DNA from: Farysia itapuensis
Taxonomy: Eukaryota; Basidiomycota; Ustilaginomycetes; Ustilaginales; Ustilaginaceae
DNA length: 64,000 nucleotides
Assembly: GCA_023212645.1 (NCBI GenBank)
Contig: JALBYC010000009.1
Span: forward strand, 372,001 to 436,000
Direction of reading: 5' to 3'
Shown: piece after piece, positions 28,607-38,417 of the stretch
How the letters are laid out: each line of letters opens with the position of its first letter
Position numbering within the stretch: position 1 is the first letter of the stretch
The notes under the pieces: model-generated
What the model was told of the DNA's origin: nothing
The model's input: the letters and a program-made list of their open reading frames with translations, nothing else
The model's database searches: none
Position numbers and translations under genes: made by a program

Positions 28607-29767
28607 CTAGTCTTGTCGCACCCAGTCGCCGCTTGTCCCGCCTGATTTGGACACGACTTTGACGTCAGAGATGCGCATGGTCTGACCAGCGATGGCTTTG
28701 GTCATGTCCCAGACCGTGAGACAGGCCGTCATGCACCCAGTCAGGGCTTCCATTTCCACGCCCGTCTGTGAAATTGTTTTGGCTGTGCACGAGATATTGA
28801 CGCAGCTTTCCGTCTCACTCACGTCGACGACTGTGAGCGAAACATCGACTTTGCTCAGTGCAAGCGTGTGACAGAGTGGAATGAGGTCGGCTGTACGTTT
28901 GGCACCCATGATGCCAGCCAGCTGGGCAGTATGCAACACAGGGCCTTTACCCGAAACACCAGACGTGGTGCTTTCGGTCTGTCGAATCAGCTCTGCAGCG
29001 TTGATCGGCATGTATACTCTGCCAATAGCGGTAGCGCTGCGAGCCGTGACAGCTTTGTTTCCAACATCAACCATCTTTGCTTGGCCTGTTGCTGCATCGA
29101 CATGTGTCAGAGCGCCATCGCCGTCATTCATGTCATCGCCCGAAACAGAAGCGGCACCAGCTCGAGCAAATATGTCTTCTTCTGTCGCAGAGACGAAGCT
29201 CGGTTCTGGGTGATTGACATGGTTGTCTTGCGATGGCCAGCTGTTGTTGGCCGACGGAGGTGAAAAGGGCACAGCGAACTGCGCCGAAGAATCCGGGTTG
29301 TCAGCGAAGGCGTCCAGAGACGCCCACGGAGAGTCGTCTGTCACCTCTCCACCCTGCATGTACTCTGACCATCGTTGGGTCGTAGCTCCCGATGACGAAA
29401 AAGTGGGCGGTGCATTGGAGAAGGTGACACCGCGAGGTGGCTGGGACGGTGGGCTGCTTCGCACGCTTGCAGCGCCAGCTTGCGCAAAGATCATTTCTTC
29501 CATGTCCGAGACGCTGCTCTGGTTCTTGAGCGAAGAGATTTTCGGCGGCGATGAGGGTGGCTGTGGAGCATTTTTGTACACTTGCTGGTACAAAGACCTG
29601 TCTTGCAAATTTTCGAAGGCCTGGTCGAGATCGCCCCAGGGACTGTCATCATCATCATAGCGGCGCGAGACCGACGAATGAAACAGCCTGTGGGAGTGTG
29701 TACGCCTTACAGCCGGCGCCATAAGGTGCGATTGCAGACGATGCTTCATGGATGACCCTATTGACAT
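28607..29767 (-). CDS. Cyclic pyranopterin phosphate synthase subunit MoaC (mitochondrial)
   Basis: A 386-residue protein whose last 170 residues (about 218-386) are MoaC, which with MoaA turns GTP into cyclic pyranopterin monophosphate, the first step of molybdenum cofactor synthesis. Visible MoaC signatures: LTHVDAATGQAKMVDVGNK, KRTADLIPLCHTLAL, GVEMEALTGCMTACLTVWDM and the C-terminal VKVVSKSGGTSGDW. The N-terminus (from the ATG at 29767) has a typical mitochondrial leader rich in Arg/Ser (HRLFHSSVSRR near 26-36). Between leader and domain is a spacer of about 180 residues with a duplicated module: DSPWGDLDQAF...EEMIFAQAGAASV and DSPWASLDAF...EEDIFARAGAASV. The gene begins 43 bp after the MoaA stop on the same strand. 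This arrangement recalls the human MOCS1A-MOCS1B locus, but the separate leader argues for a separate protein. Confidence 0.93.
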   Translation of the reverse strand: MSIGSSMKHRLQSHLMAPAVRRTHSHRLFHSSVSRRYDDDDSPWGDLDQAFENLQDRSLYQQVYKNAPQPPSSPPKISSLKNQSSVSDMEEMIFAQAGAASVRSSPPSQPPRGVTFSNAPPTFSSSGATTQRWSEYMQGGEVTDDSPWASLDAFADNPDSSAQFAVPFSPPSANNSWPSQDNHVNHPEPSFVSATEEDIFARAGAASVSGDDMNDGDGALTHVDAATGQAKMVDVGNKAVTARSATAIGRVYMPINAAELIRQTESTTSGVSGKGPVLHTAQLAGIMGAKRTADLIPLCHTLALSKVDVSLTVVDVSETESCVNISCTAKTISQTGVEMEALTGCMTACLTVWDMTKAIAGQTMRISDVKVVSKSGGTSGDWVRQD

Positions 29768-29810
29768 AGGGAACAAGGCAGGTCAGATGTTGTGTTCATG
29801 ACAATGCTCG

Positions 29811-31292
29811 TCATCCACCGATGGTAATCATAGGTCGATTGAGGGACCGAGCTAGCTCGATTGCAGTTCTCTTGCCAGCGTGACTTTTGTGCTTCTTGTC
29901 GACTGCTGCGCCGATGAGATGCAAGAGCTGATCATCGGATGCTGGCAAGCCGCCTGAGCCAGGCATGAGGGGTGATGTTGGCTCAAGGCCGACTCTCATG
30001 GCGTCGCGAAGACTGACTTCCGCATTCCCAAACAAACAAACCTGTCAGAAAGAAGAAAAGTGGGTGTGAGCGATCAGCGCTTGGATGGCACAGTGGGAAA
30101 GGCGGAGGGAAAACGTACCTTGAGATTACCATCGGCAGTGATACGGAGTCTGTTACACGTACCACAGAAATGGTTTGTCATGCTGATCAGGACGCGGTAA
30201 GGTCAGTAGTCTGCTGATACAACCTCTGTGAGGGGGACAACTTTACCTTGTGATGAAGCCAACATTGCCCTGATGACCAGGGACGCGCCAGTGCTTTGAA
30301 GTGTCATTAGGATCGTCCTGGTTGATCATGCGCTCAAATGTGGGAAAGGTGTTCGTAATCGTGTTGACGAGATCACTGTACGGAACCAACTTCTTCGCCT
30401 GCCATTTGTTGCCGTCAAATGGCATATACTGTGTGGAGAGTAGCAACAAGGGTTCAGCTGACTGAGTTTCAGGACTGCCAATGCTCAAACTTACCTCGAT
30501 GAAGCGCACCGTTACACGTTTGTCTTTGGTGAAGCGAATGAAGTCGAGAACATCGTTGGTGTCGTTGAGACCCTTGATGACGACGACATTGACCTTGACA
30601 CTTTGGACGCCGAGTTCGAGAGCTCGATCAATGCACTTGACTACTGCATCGAAACCTCTGCGTCTAGTAATGAATTCAAACTTGAACGGGTCAAGAGTGT
30701 CGAGAGAGATGTTGAGATGGGTCAAGCCATTCTCCACCAGCGTGTCGAGCTTTTGCCTTCCAAGAGCAATACCGTTTGTAGTGATGCCAATCTGTTGCAG
30801 ACCAAGCGATTTGAGCTGTGAGAGTGCTTGAATGATCTGGGGCAGATCTGGACGAATGGTGGGCTCGCCACCCGTCAAGCGGATCTTGGTGACGCCTTGC
30901 GAGACAAAAAGCCTTGCGAGACGAATGACTTCTTGGGAAGTAAGCAGACGATCGGAAGGAGTGAGCGGCACGCCGTCTTCGGGCATGCAGTAGAGACACC
31001 GCAAATTGCATTTTTCCGTTAAGGATATGCGAAGATACGTATGTTGACGATTGTGCCTGTCTTGCAAGAACGGCGATGGCACAGCTGGGCGCGATTCGTC
31101 GATCTGAGAAATCCTCTCCTTTGCTTTTTGGTGAAGAGGGGGGATGGGAGCAAGCATTGACGAAGATTCTGTACGAGCTCCAGCTGCAAGGGGCGGCTTG
31201 CCACATCGCACTGAGGTTGCGAGCCAGCGCTTTGTGGGCCTAGCAGAAAGTGCCGCTGCCGTGACACTTCGGCTCGGACCTGCGAGCGACAT
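29811..31292 (-). CDS. GTP 3',8-cyclase MoaA (radical SAM), four exons
   Basis: Radical-SAM enzyme of molybdenum cofactor synthesis, probably mitochondrial. I joined four exons on the minus strand: 31292-30495, 30428-30247, 30182-30119 and 30041-29811. The introns are 66, 64 and 77 nt with GTAAGT, GTAAAG and GTACGT donors and CAG acceptors. The spliced protein has 424 residues. The radical-SAM cluster is CNLRCLYC (C95, C99, C102), followed by [13 protein letters not shown]. The C-terminal 4Fe-4S site FCGTCNRLR plus a later Cys ([14 protein letters not shown]) appears only after splicing. The protein ends in the invariant Gly-Gly needed for activity. The N-terminus [20 protein letters not shown] is a plausible mitochondrial leader. 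The first intron is stop-free and a multiple of three, so it hides inside an open frame. Divergent from the purine permease, with GATA motifs between them. Confidence 0.94.
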
Positions 31293-31946
31293 GCTTTACC
31301 TTGTCGTAGATGGAGTGCAGAGTAGCCGGTTTTTTGTGACTTTGATTCTCCGTGGCGTGGCGTGGCCTTACCGACGTTCCGCACGAGAATGATGTTCGGC
31401 CAAAGCCGATTTTGAGTTGAGCTGTGAATCTTATCTCTTGACAGGATGGTAATTTTCGACCCGGGGAAAGGAAACAAGTTTTGATTGGAGCTTGGAGCGC
31501 AAACTCAAGCGCAATCTCGGCCGCCACAGCGATAAGCAAACAGCATTTTTAATCACAACCAGGCACCAGCACCCGCAACAGAGCACAAGCCGTGCGGGGC
31601 GGAGGGACAAAGTTGGCTGTCAAGATAAGCGCCCGCTCGAATCCGAACGCCACCGAGCTCGTCCAAGTCGCTGCTGCTCGCCCTAATTACTCCGGACCCA
31701 AAGGTCTAGGCTTCTGCTCGCTAAAGTGTCCTTATCTGGCATAACCATGTGCTGTGCGACTTCGAGGTGCGGTGTGGTCACACAGATATAAGCTCACTGA
31801 TCTGCACGTCAACCTTGCTCTCCTGTTCCTCAGACTTTAGCCTTTCTGGTTCCTCATCTGGCCCTGATCCCCACTTTCATCGAGACAAACTTTGCTTCCC
31901 GCTTTTGGACGGATACAGGGATCTGCCTTCATCTTCTCGACCTTCA
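31293..31946. promoter_or_regulatory. Divergent promoter MoaA / urate-xanthine permease with four GATAAG motifs
   Basis: A 654-bp bidirectional promoter. It contains four matches to (A/C)GATAAG: 31430-31436 (minus), 31530-31536 (plus), 31623-31629 (plus) and 31731-31737 (minus). By base composition, roughly 0.2 matches to these two 7-mers would be expected on both strands in this length. HGATAR is the established binding consensus of AreA/NIT2-type nitrogen regulators in fungi, so nitrogen control of both genes is a reasonable inference. Confidence 0.65.
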
Positions 31947-33767
31947 ATGACCCAACAAGACCAGAGAAAAGACATCGACATTATGACCACCAAGTACCAA
32001 GGAACGGTGACCACACAGCCTCTGGGCCATTCTGATCCTTCGCCCCAGCCACTGGCTAGCCAATCACCTCCTCAATATGCAACAAAAAAGCGCATGACCT
32101 TGCAAGCAGCCAGAGAAAAGCTCACGACGCGAGAGGGCTGGCTCGGCGACTACAACTTCAAGGCACTCTGTCTACCACGCTTATTTCCCTGGAAGCCGTC
32201 ATCCAAACTCAACGCTGGCGCTTCTGAAACTCCCTTTTACGGTCTGTACGACGATCTACCCATCGCTGTAGCTGCCATCTGTGGATTCCAGCACGCGTTA
32301 GCCATGCTGGGTGGCTTGATCACACCACCCATGATCATCGCCTCGTCTCTCCAGCTTTCTGCCGAAACATCGGCCTACCTGATCTCAGCCAGTCTCATTT
32401 GCAGTGGCATTCTGAGCGCTATTCAACAGAGTGCAATTCCTTTGCCCTTTCTTGGAGGCCGCCAGCTCGGTTCTGGGCTTTTGAGCGTCGTCGGCACTAG
32501 TTTTACCACCCTTTCGGTTACCACTAGCATCTTCACCAATCTCTACGCCGACGGAACATGTCCCACTAACCCAGATGGTAGTCGTGCCGCGTGTCCTGAT
32601 GCGTATGGCTACTTACTCGGCACCTGTGCTGTTTGCGCTCTGCTCGAGATCGCTCTGTCCTTCCTACCGCCTCGGGTGCTGACGCGAATGTTCCCACCCA
32701 TCGTTACCGGTACTGTTGTTGCATTCATCGGCATCAAGCTTATTGGAGAGTCGGCCATTCCTTCCTTTGGTGGTGGCGCGTCTTGCGAGGGCACGAGCGC
32801 GCTCTGCATGGGCACCGATCACCGAGCCTACATCTGGGGCGACGCTCACTACCTCGGCTTGGGCTTTTTGTCCTTCATGACAGTGGTGGTGGTCGAGATC
32901 TTTGGCAGTCCGGCAATGCGAAGCTCTTCGATCGCTATCGGACTCCTGTTCCCTCTCGTTGTTGCTGGACCCCTGGGATACATGTCTGGCACTCCTATCG
33001 ATGCAGCCAAGCCTATTACTTTCCTGTGGGTGGAAACATTCAAGCTCCGGGTCTACGGTCCCGCTGTCTTACCCCTGCTGGCTGTCTACATCTCCCTCAT
33101 GATGGAAGCGATTGGCGACATCACGGCCACTTCGGAAGTGTCGCGTGTGGAAGTTGACGGCCTTGCGTACGATCGTCGAATTTCGGGCGGCGTACTGATG
33201 GACGGTCTGGCGGGTGTGTTTAGCGCCCTCTTCACCGTGCCTCCGCTGTCCGTCTTTGCGCAGAACAACGGTGTGATTGCGATTACCAAGTGCGCCAACA
33301 TTCAGGCTGGACGGTGGTGCAGCTTCTGGCTGATCCTGTTTGGCATCATTGGCAAGCTGGCCGGCTGTGTGCGTGCCATTCCCCAGCCCGTGCTGGGCGG
33401 TGTTCTGCTGGTCCTCTTCGCCTCGATTGCCGTGTCCGGTGTCAAGGTTCTACAAAAAGTCGTCTACACTCGACGCAACCGCTTCATCCTCGCCCTCAGC
33501 TTTGGCTTCGGCTTTGGCACCCTGCTGGTCGATGACCTGTTTGAGCATCTCTTTACCTACTCTGGCAGCAACAAGGCGCTCTCTGGCTTCCTCGACTCGA
33601 TTGTCATTGTGATTTCCACGCCGTTCCTGATCAGCGCCATTGTTGGTATGATTGCCAATGCAATCCTGCCGATGGACGCTGAAGACCGGGAGCTTGTACG
33701 CCAACGCTCGCAACTCCTTTCTCACGAGCAGGACCGCAACTCGGAAGAGGAAAAGTTCGCCTCCTAA
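31947..33767 (+). CDS. Uric acid-xanthine permease (NAT/NCS2 family)
   Basis: A 606-residue plasma-membrane proton symporter of the nucleobase-ascorbate transporter family, close in pattern to Aspergillus UapA/UapC, which import uric acid and xanthine. The family signature QNNGVIAITKCAN is present near residue 445. The upstream block MMEAIGDITATSEVSRVEVDG carries the conserved acidic residue of the substrate site (the E of AIGD region). About 12-14 hydrophobic helices run from residue 95 (AAICGFQHALAMLGGLITPP) to 580. Both tails are hydrophilic. The open frame extends 66 codons upstream through non-ATG codons; the first ATG is at 31947. A second ATG 12 codons on (MTTKYQ) is also possible. Divergent from MoaA. 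Family certain; urate/xanthine preference inferred from the signature's resemblance to UapA. Confidence 0.93.
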   Translation: MTQQDQRKDIDIMTTKYQGTVTTQPLGHSDPSPQPLASQSPPQYATKKRMTLQAAREKLTTREGWLGDYNFKALCLPRLFPWKPSSKLNAGASETPFYGLYDDLPIAVAAICGFQHALAMLGGLITPPMIIASSLQLSAETSAYLISASLICSGILSAIQQSAIPLPFLGGRQLGSGLLSVVGTSFTTLSVTTSIFTNLYADGTCPTNPDGSRAACPDAYGYLLGTCAVCALLEIALSFLPPRVLTRMFPPIVTGTVVAFIGIKLIGESAIPSFGGGASCEGTSALCMGTDHRAYIWGDAHYLGLGFLSFMTVVVVEIFGSPAMRSSSIAIGLLFPLVVAGPLGYMSGTPIDAAKPITFLWVETFKLRVYGPAVLPLLAVYISLMMEAIGDITATSEVSRVEVDGLAYDRRISGGVLMDGLAGVFSALFTVPPLSVFAQNNGVIAITKCANIQAGRWCSFWLILFGIIGKLAGCVRAIPQPVLGGVLLVLFASIAVSGVKVLQKVVYTRRNRFILALSFGFGFGTLLVDDLFEHLFTYSGSNKALSGFLDSIVIVISTPFLISAIVGMIANAILPMDAEDRELVRQRSQLLSHEQDRNSEEEKFAS

Positions 33768-33953
33768 GGGCTTCCTACCTTATCTGCTACCATGTCTTTT
33801 TTACTATATGCAAAATACCCCGCAATTGGCTTGGTTCTTTTTTTACGAATGATTTTTGGGATCTATTTTCGTACGCCTTTTATGTGTGTGGATTGCTACT
33901 TGGTGCATGTGAATGTGAGTAGGAAGGCTTGTCATCCCATCTGCACGTCAAGA

Positions 33954-35525
33954 ATGGCAGCCCCCATGTCTGCGTCCCAGACGACGCCTTCATCGTCGCC
34001 AGTGCCGCGCAACTTGGCCGCATCCGAGTGGAAACGGTTCCTGAAAGACCCACCTTTGACCCAGGGGCAACGAACCGTGGCCGGCGCATTCCTGCTGGGT
34101 TACGGCACCAATATAGCCCTTGATGGGATTCTGCCTTTGGCGCTGCGGCGCAAATCGCCGCGAGAAGCACTCGCAGTGCTGTTCCAACGTATCTCGGTCC
34201 AGTCGGGCGCAGTGTTGGCGCTGTATGCGCTCGTGTACCGGGCGTTGTTGTCTCGCTTGACGCAGGTACGACTGTCGCTGCTGCGACAGAGTTGGCGTCT
34301 GGATCAGCTGGATCTGGCCGTAACGCGCGACCGGGTAAAAGCCAGGCTTGTACGACTGCTGAAAAGCCCAGCACTCGTACCCTTCTTCGCTGCCCTATCG
34401 GCGTCAGTCACTCTCACGGCATTCCCGCTGAAAAGCGTCCGGCAGTCAATGGCTCTCTGGCTCTCGACGAAAGCGGTCGAGAGCGTGTACATGGAACTGC
34501 GGGCGAACGACTCGCGTGCCACTGCCTGGGTGCCAGACTGGATGGGTGGTGCGTTTTTCTACGCTGTCGCCAATGGACAGCTGCTGTGGTCGTTTTTGTT
34601 TGAGCCAGAGTGCTTTCCGTCGTCGTATGGGCGGGTGATTCTGGCACGCAGCACGTCGTACATTCCGCCGCGTCCACAGGGTTTACCCAGCAGTATTCCC
34701 TGGCCAGCGCCGCGGGATATTGCCGATACGATCGCGACCTTGTCCACACCAACACGCACGGCTGCCGCCTATCCGGCGTTCAAAGCTCCCGTGCTGTCAG
34801 CGCTTACGCCTGCAAAGTTCCCAACCAGTCCCTACCCGCTCGTCAACCCGGTGCTGGACTACGCCCCCGTCCATCCTGCCCACTCCCGTCTGCTGTGTGC
34901 AGTTCTGCATCCCACCCAACCCTCGTGCTTGCGCAACTTTGCCGCCTTTTTCGCAAAAGAGTGGCAGGCATCGGCCAAATTCGTAGCAGCCTTTACCGCG
35001 GTGACGCAGCTGTTGTCGTACAAGAAGGTGCTCAAGGATCCGGAAACGGCGCTGTTCCGCTTCGGTCTGTCCGTCGTTCAGGGCGCTACCGTCATCTCGG
35101 GCAGCATCGGTACCGCGTGGGGCCTAACGTGCTTTTTCCAACACTATTTGCCACGAAAGCTTCTGCCACAGTCGCGCTACTTTCTCAACGGATTTCTCAG
35201 CTCCATCTTTATTCTCGCCGTGCCCAAGGCCAGGCGTGCGCAGCTGGGCAGTTACGTCACCAGACAGTCGTTGGACTCTTCGTACGCTATTCTACGACGA
35301 CGCCAACTCATCCGTCCCCTCCCCCAGGGTGACACCATGCTACTAGCCCTTGGACTCGCTATACTCTCGGCCCTGTACGAAACAAAGACCAAGACTCAGC
35401 TCGAATCGTCCATCGCCAAATCCCTCGCCCTGCTCCACGGCAAATCAGCCACGGTCGACACTCACAAACAGACCCAACTCCACATCTCCTACCCCACACC
35501 CTCTGACAAGGAAAAGACACTGTAG
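33954..35525 (+). CDS. TMEM135-like membrane protein
   Basis: A 523-residue protein with several hydrophobic segments and the Cys-containing block CAVLHPTQPSCLRNF near residue 319, a hallmark of the TMEM135 family (proteins at peroxisomes and mitochondria implicated in fat metabolism and organelle dynamics in animals). Hydrophobic stretches lie at about 50-100, 145-165, 195-215, 345-420 and 450. An in-frame ATG exists at 33792, but it lies 24 bp after the permease stop and would add 54 residues rich in Cys/Tyr with no family match. The ATGs at 33954 or 33966 are therefore preferred. The gene is tandem with the permease and has little room for its own promoter (about 190 bp), so read-through or a compact promoter is likely. 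Molecular function in fungi is unknown. Confidence 0.75.
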   Translation: MAAPMSASQTTPSSSPVPRNLAASEWKRFLKDPPLTQGQRTVAGAFLLGYGTNIALDGILPLALRRKSPREALAVLFQRISVQSGAVLALYALVYRALLSRLTQVRLSLLRQSWRLDQLDLAVTRDRVKARLVRLLKSPALVPFFAALSASVTLTAFPLKSVRQSMALWLSTKAVESVYMELRANDSRATAWVPDWMGGAFFYAVANGQLLWSFLFEPECFPSSYGRVILARSTSYIPPRPQGLPSSIPWPAPRDIADTIATLSTPTRTAAAYPAFKAPVLSALTPAKFPTSPYPLVNPVLDYAPVHPAHSRLLCAVLHPTQPSCLRNFAAFFAKEWQASAKFVAAFTAVTQLLSYKKVLKDPETALFRFGLSVVQGATVISGSIGTAWGLTCFFQHYLPRKLLPQSRYFLNGFLSSIFILAVPKARRAQLGSYVTRQSLDSSYAILRRRQLIRPLPQGDTMLLALGLAILSALYETKTKTQLESSIAKSLALLHGKSATVDTHKQTQLHISYPTPSDKEKTL

Positions 35526-35592
35526 CAAGGCACGCGCGCGCGAAAGTCAATCAACGGTTTCTATGTAAGAGAGCAGTATGCGATGAAAGGTT

Positions 35593-37755
35593 TTAAAGTG
35601 CGAGGTCTTGTTCGAGCTCGGTGAGCATATTGTACAGTTCTCCGTCGCGGATGGAGGCGTAGATGACGGAGACGTAGGCGCCCGAGGTGGTGGACTGGTG
35701 GTATTCGCCCTTGAACTCGTGCAGGTTCTCTTTGCCGTGCATGGGGATGCCGAGGGTTTTGCGGACGAACTCGTACGCGCGTCGGGTCTTGCCCAGCAGG
35801 TGCGAGGCGTGACACGCATGCGGGTTGTCGAGAAACTCGACCGTCACCTGGCGGTACAGCCTCTCGGTCTCGGCCACCCCTGCCGCGCGCCACTTTACAA
35901 TGTTGCGCAACGGATCAGCGCCTCCACCACTAGGCAGCTGGGAAAAGTACTGCACCAGGACCGAAGATGCATCCTGGTACGTTTCAAACAGTCGATCGGT
36001 CAGGTCCTTGGACGAGGTCTCGTCCAGACGCTTGCTCATGTGCTTGAGCACCTCGGCGGTAATCGACTCTTGCGTCAAGCTGTCCATCCATTCGTCGAAA
36101 TGCAGCTTGATCGAGGCGCGAATCGTGTCGGGAAGCATGCCAGCCACCTTGTCCTGCAGCGCTCGAATGTCAAATGCCTGACACAGAATGTAGAGCGACC
36201 AAGCCTGCAGCATGGACAGACACTCGATTGCCTGCAGCGTCTGTCGACCGCTGATGAGCGCCAACGAGTTGATGGCCTGGTTGGCCATCTCGGCACTCTG
36301 CACGTGCGTCGAGACTGGGTTGCCGAGAAACATGAGCTCCGAAGTCACCGCTGCGAGCGCAATGTCGATCCCCTTTGCGAAAAAGTTGAGCGAAAGATCC
36401 GGCGTGGAGGCCAGGTTGGCCGGCAAGCCTCGGTTCATGGCCGGATTCACCAGCTCCGTCATCTGCTGGAAGGTCATCTTGCCCATCGCACACAGCGCGA
36501 GACGGATCTTTTCCACGGCATTCGTCATGGCCATGGCCTGGAAGTTGCCGCCATGGTGAATTCGACCATCGCCATCTTCCGGGTCAATCAGAGGGTTATC
36601 GGTCGTGCTGTTGATTTCGATATCGACGCTGCGTTTTGCGTTTTGAATGTCTTCAAGTCCAGGGCCAACCCACTGGGAGGCGGTGCGGAGTGTGTAGCGG
36701 TCTTGACGAAGAGTGCCGTTGTCTTCGGAGAAGAGGACGTGCTTCTCGTCCTCCAGATGCTGTGCGAGACGCGAGCCGGATAGAAGGCTTCGAATCAGAC
36801 GCGCACTCTGAATTTGGCCAGGGTGAGGGCGTGCCACTTCGTGAATGAAGGGAGCAAAGCTAGCGTCGGTGCCCTTGAGTGCTTCGACAGCCATGGCGGT
36901 GGTAAGCTGGGTGAGCGTGGCCAGCTTGTCGGCCTCGTAGGTGGCCAGACCGGCTACCGAGGCGGAAAAGGCAGTACCGTTGAGCAGGCCAAGGGCCTCC
37001 TTGGGCTCGTAAGTGACGGGAGTGATGCCGTACATTTTGCACGCCTCGCTGGCGGGAATCCTGACGCGTTGACCGTGCTCGTTGGTGACCCAGCAGTAGA
37101 TGCCTCTCTGCCCTGCCAAAGCACCGGCGACATAGCTGAGGGGACTCAAGTCTCCACTGGCCGAGATACTCGATCGGACTGGCACGACCGGCGTGACATT
37201 GTGATGCAAGAAAAGCTTCTGCATGGTCTCGAGTACTTCCCAGCGGACACCACTGTGGCCACGCATCAGGGAGCTGAGACGTACGACGATAGCGCCTCGT
37301 ACCCACGCCTCGGGCATGATGAGCGACGAGTCCGTGTCGGTAAGCGGAAGAGCAAAGGGGGCCATGCTGGGCTCGCCTGTAGGGTGATTGGCGGGAACGG
37401 GCAGGACACCACACTGCTGCATCTGGAGCAGTGCAAGCTGCAATGCGCGCGTGTTTGCAGTCCTCGAATCTGCCGAGCCGCCAAAGCCGGTGTTGATACC
37501 ATAAATCGACTCGCCCCGGTCCAGCTTGGCAATCAAAGACTGGACGGATGCATCGATGCGCTTGCGCGTAGCTGGCGACGAGTCAAGCACGGGAATGTGT
37601 CCGTAACGTGCAGAGGCGACGAGGCCGTGAATCTCGAGGGATCGACCATCGATGACTACCTGTTCGGTCTTGAAGGAGGAAGCCTTACGGGCCTTTGTCT
37701 CGGAGGGCTGAACGTTGAGCGGAGGTCTTACGACCGCGTCTACAGAAGGGGCCAT
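35593..37755 (-). CDS. PAL1: Phenylalanine ammonia-lyase
   Basis: A 720-residue enzyme that deaminates L-phenylalanine to trans-cinnamate and ammonia. The active-site prosthetic group MIO is formed from Ala199-Ser200-Gly201 in the motif SISASGDLSPLSYVAGAL. The N-terminal YGINTGFGGSADSRT loop supplies the catalytic Tyr, and NSTTDNPLIDPE and HHGGNFQAMAMTNAVEKIR are also conserved. Length equals fungal PALs (710-740, as in Rhodotorula). The frame runs upstream from a GTG at 37806, but the first ATG is 37755. A TATA-like TATATATA lies about 65 bp upstream. In basidiomycetes, PAL is known as a catabolic enzyme induced by Phe/Tyr. Whether this enzyme also takes tyrosine cannot be told by eye: selectivity depends on a His/Phe position I did not map. 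Confidence 0.96.
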   Translation of the reverse strand: MAPSVDAVVRPPLNVQPSETKARKASSFKTEQVVIDGRSLEIHGLVASARYGHIPVLDSSPATRKRIDASVQSLIAKLDRGESIYGINTGFGGSADSRTANTRALQLALLQMQQCGVLPVPANHPTGEPSMAPFALPLTDTDSSLIMPEAWVRGAIVVRLSSLMRGHSGVRWEVLETMQKLFLHHNVTPVVPVRSSISASGDLSPLSYVAGALAGQRGIYCWVTNEHGQRVRIPASEACKMYGITPVTYEPKEALGLLNGTAFSASVAGLATYEADKLATLTQLTTAMAVEALKGTDASFAPFIHEVARPHPGQIQSARLIRSLLSGSRLAQHLEDEKHVLFSEDNGTLRQDRYTLRTASQWVGPGLEDIQNAKRSVDIEINSTTDNPLIDPEDGDGRIHHGGNFQAMAMTNAVEKIRLALCAMGKMTFQQMTELVNPAMNRGLPANLASTPDLSLNFFAKGIDIALAAVTSELMFLGNPVSTHVQSAEMANQAINSLALISGRQTLQAIECLSMLQAWSLYILCQAFDIRALQDKVAGMLPDTIRASIKLHFDEWMDSLTQESITAEVLKHMSKRLDETSSKDLTDRLFETYQDASSVLVQYFSQLPSGGGADPLRNIVKWRAAGVAETERLYRQVTVEFLDNPHACHASHLLGKTRRAYEFVRKTLGIPMHGKENLHEFKGEYHQSTTSGAYVSVIYASIRDGELYNMLTELEQDLAL

Positions 37756-38417
37756 GTTTTGCGGACAGATAAGGATGGATGCGTGCACAAGGAGGGGCGA
37801 CAGCACACAGCCTTATCCCTTGTATATATACACATACGTCAGCAGGGGGAGGTGGGGGCAGACGCACTGTACCGCCCATTGTGAGAGATTGGGTACGTGA
37901 ATAGCCGATGATAACCCTGGCTGGCTGGCTGGCTGGCCGTAGCACAAGGAACACAGTGCACCGGATCTGCGCAGTTCTCCACACTTTGACATGGCCGATC
38001 CTCAAAAAAAAACCAAAAAACAATCGTAAATCCAAAACAGAAATCTCCACCTTTCGCTTTTACCGGTCGACGCTCATCCGACCCACACCATGCGGTCAAC
38101 CTTCATTCACACAGCGTTACGGAAAGCACTGGATGTCAACAACCGTTGGTTCGTGATGAGGGTCAGTGGTACAAGATGAAAGGGTATGCAAAAATTGGCG
38201 CAAATACGTGCTCGAGGTCGTGGTGGGACGGGTCGATTCGAGGTTGTCGGCGTTTTCGCCGAAAAGAGTTTCGAGGGCCGAAGGGAGTGCAACGCGTGCC
38301 GAAAATCAAACGTGCCGCAGACTATTGCAACTCAAGGGGGAGAACGTCGATACGCGGCATACCTTCATATTCACCCACTGACGTGTGAAGAGACTGAGCA
38401 CAGATATGCGTGTCCCG
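37756..38417. promoter_or_regulatory. PAL promoter and 3' end of the HyuB gene
   Basis: About 660 bp. A TATA-like TATATATA at about 37823-37830 suits the PAL gene on the minus strand, and an AGATAAG lies at 37767-37773, very close to its ATG. At 37917-37936 the tetranucleotide CTGG is repeated five times. At 38248-38261 CGGCG-TTTT-CGCCG is a perfect small hairpin. Short open frames around 38107-38443 show no features of a gene. Confidence 0.5.

Noticed and set aside
35608..36783. 391-residue open frame antisense to phenylalanine ammonia-lyase
   Set aside because: Mirror of a long GC-rich gene; composition (Val, Gly, Arg, His) and lack of features mark it as a shadow. The same holds for the 356-residue frame at 36814-37884.
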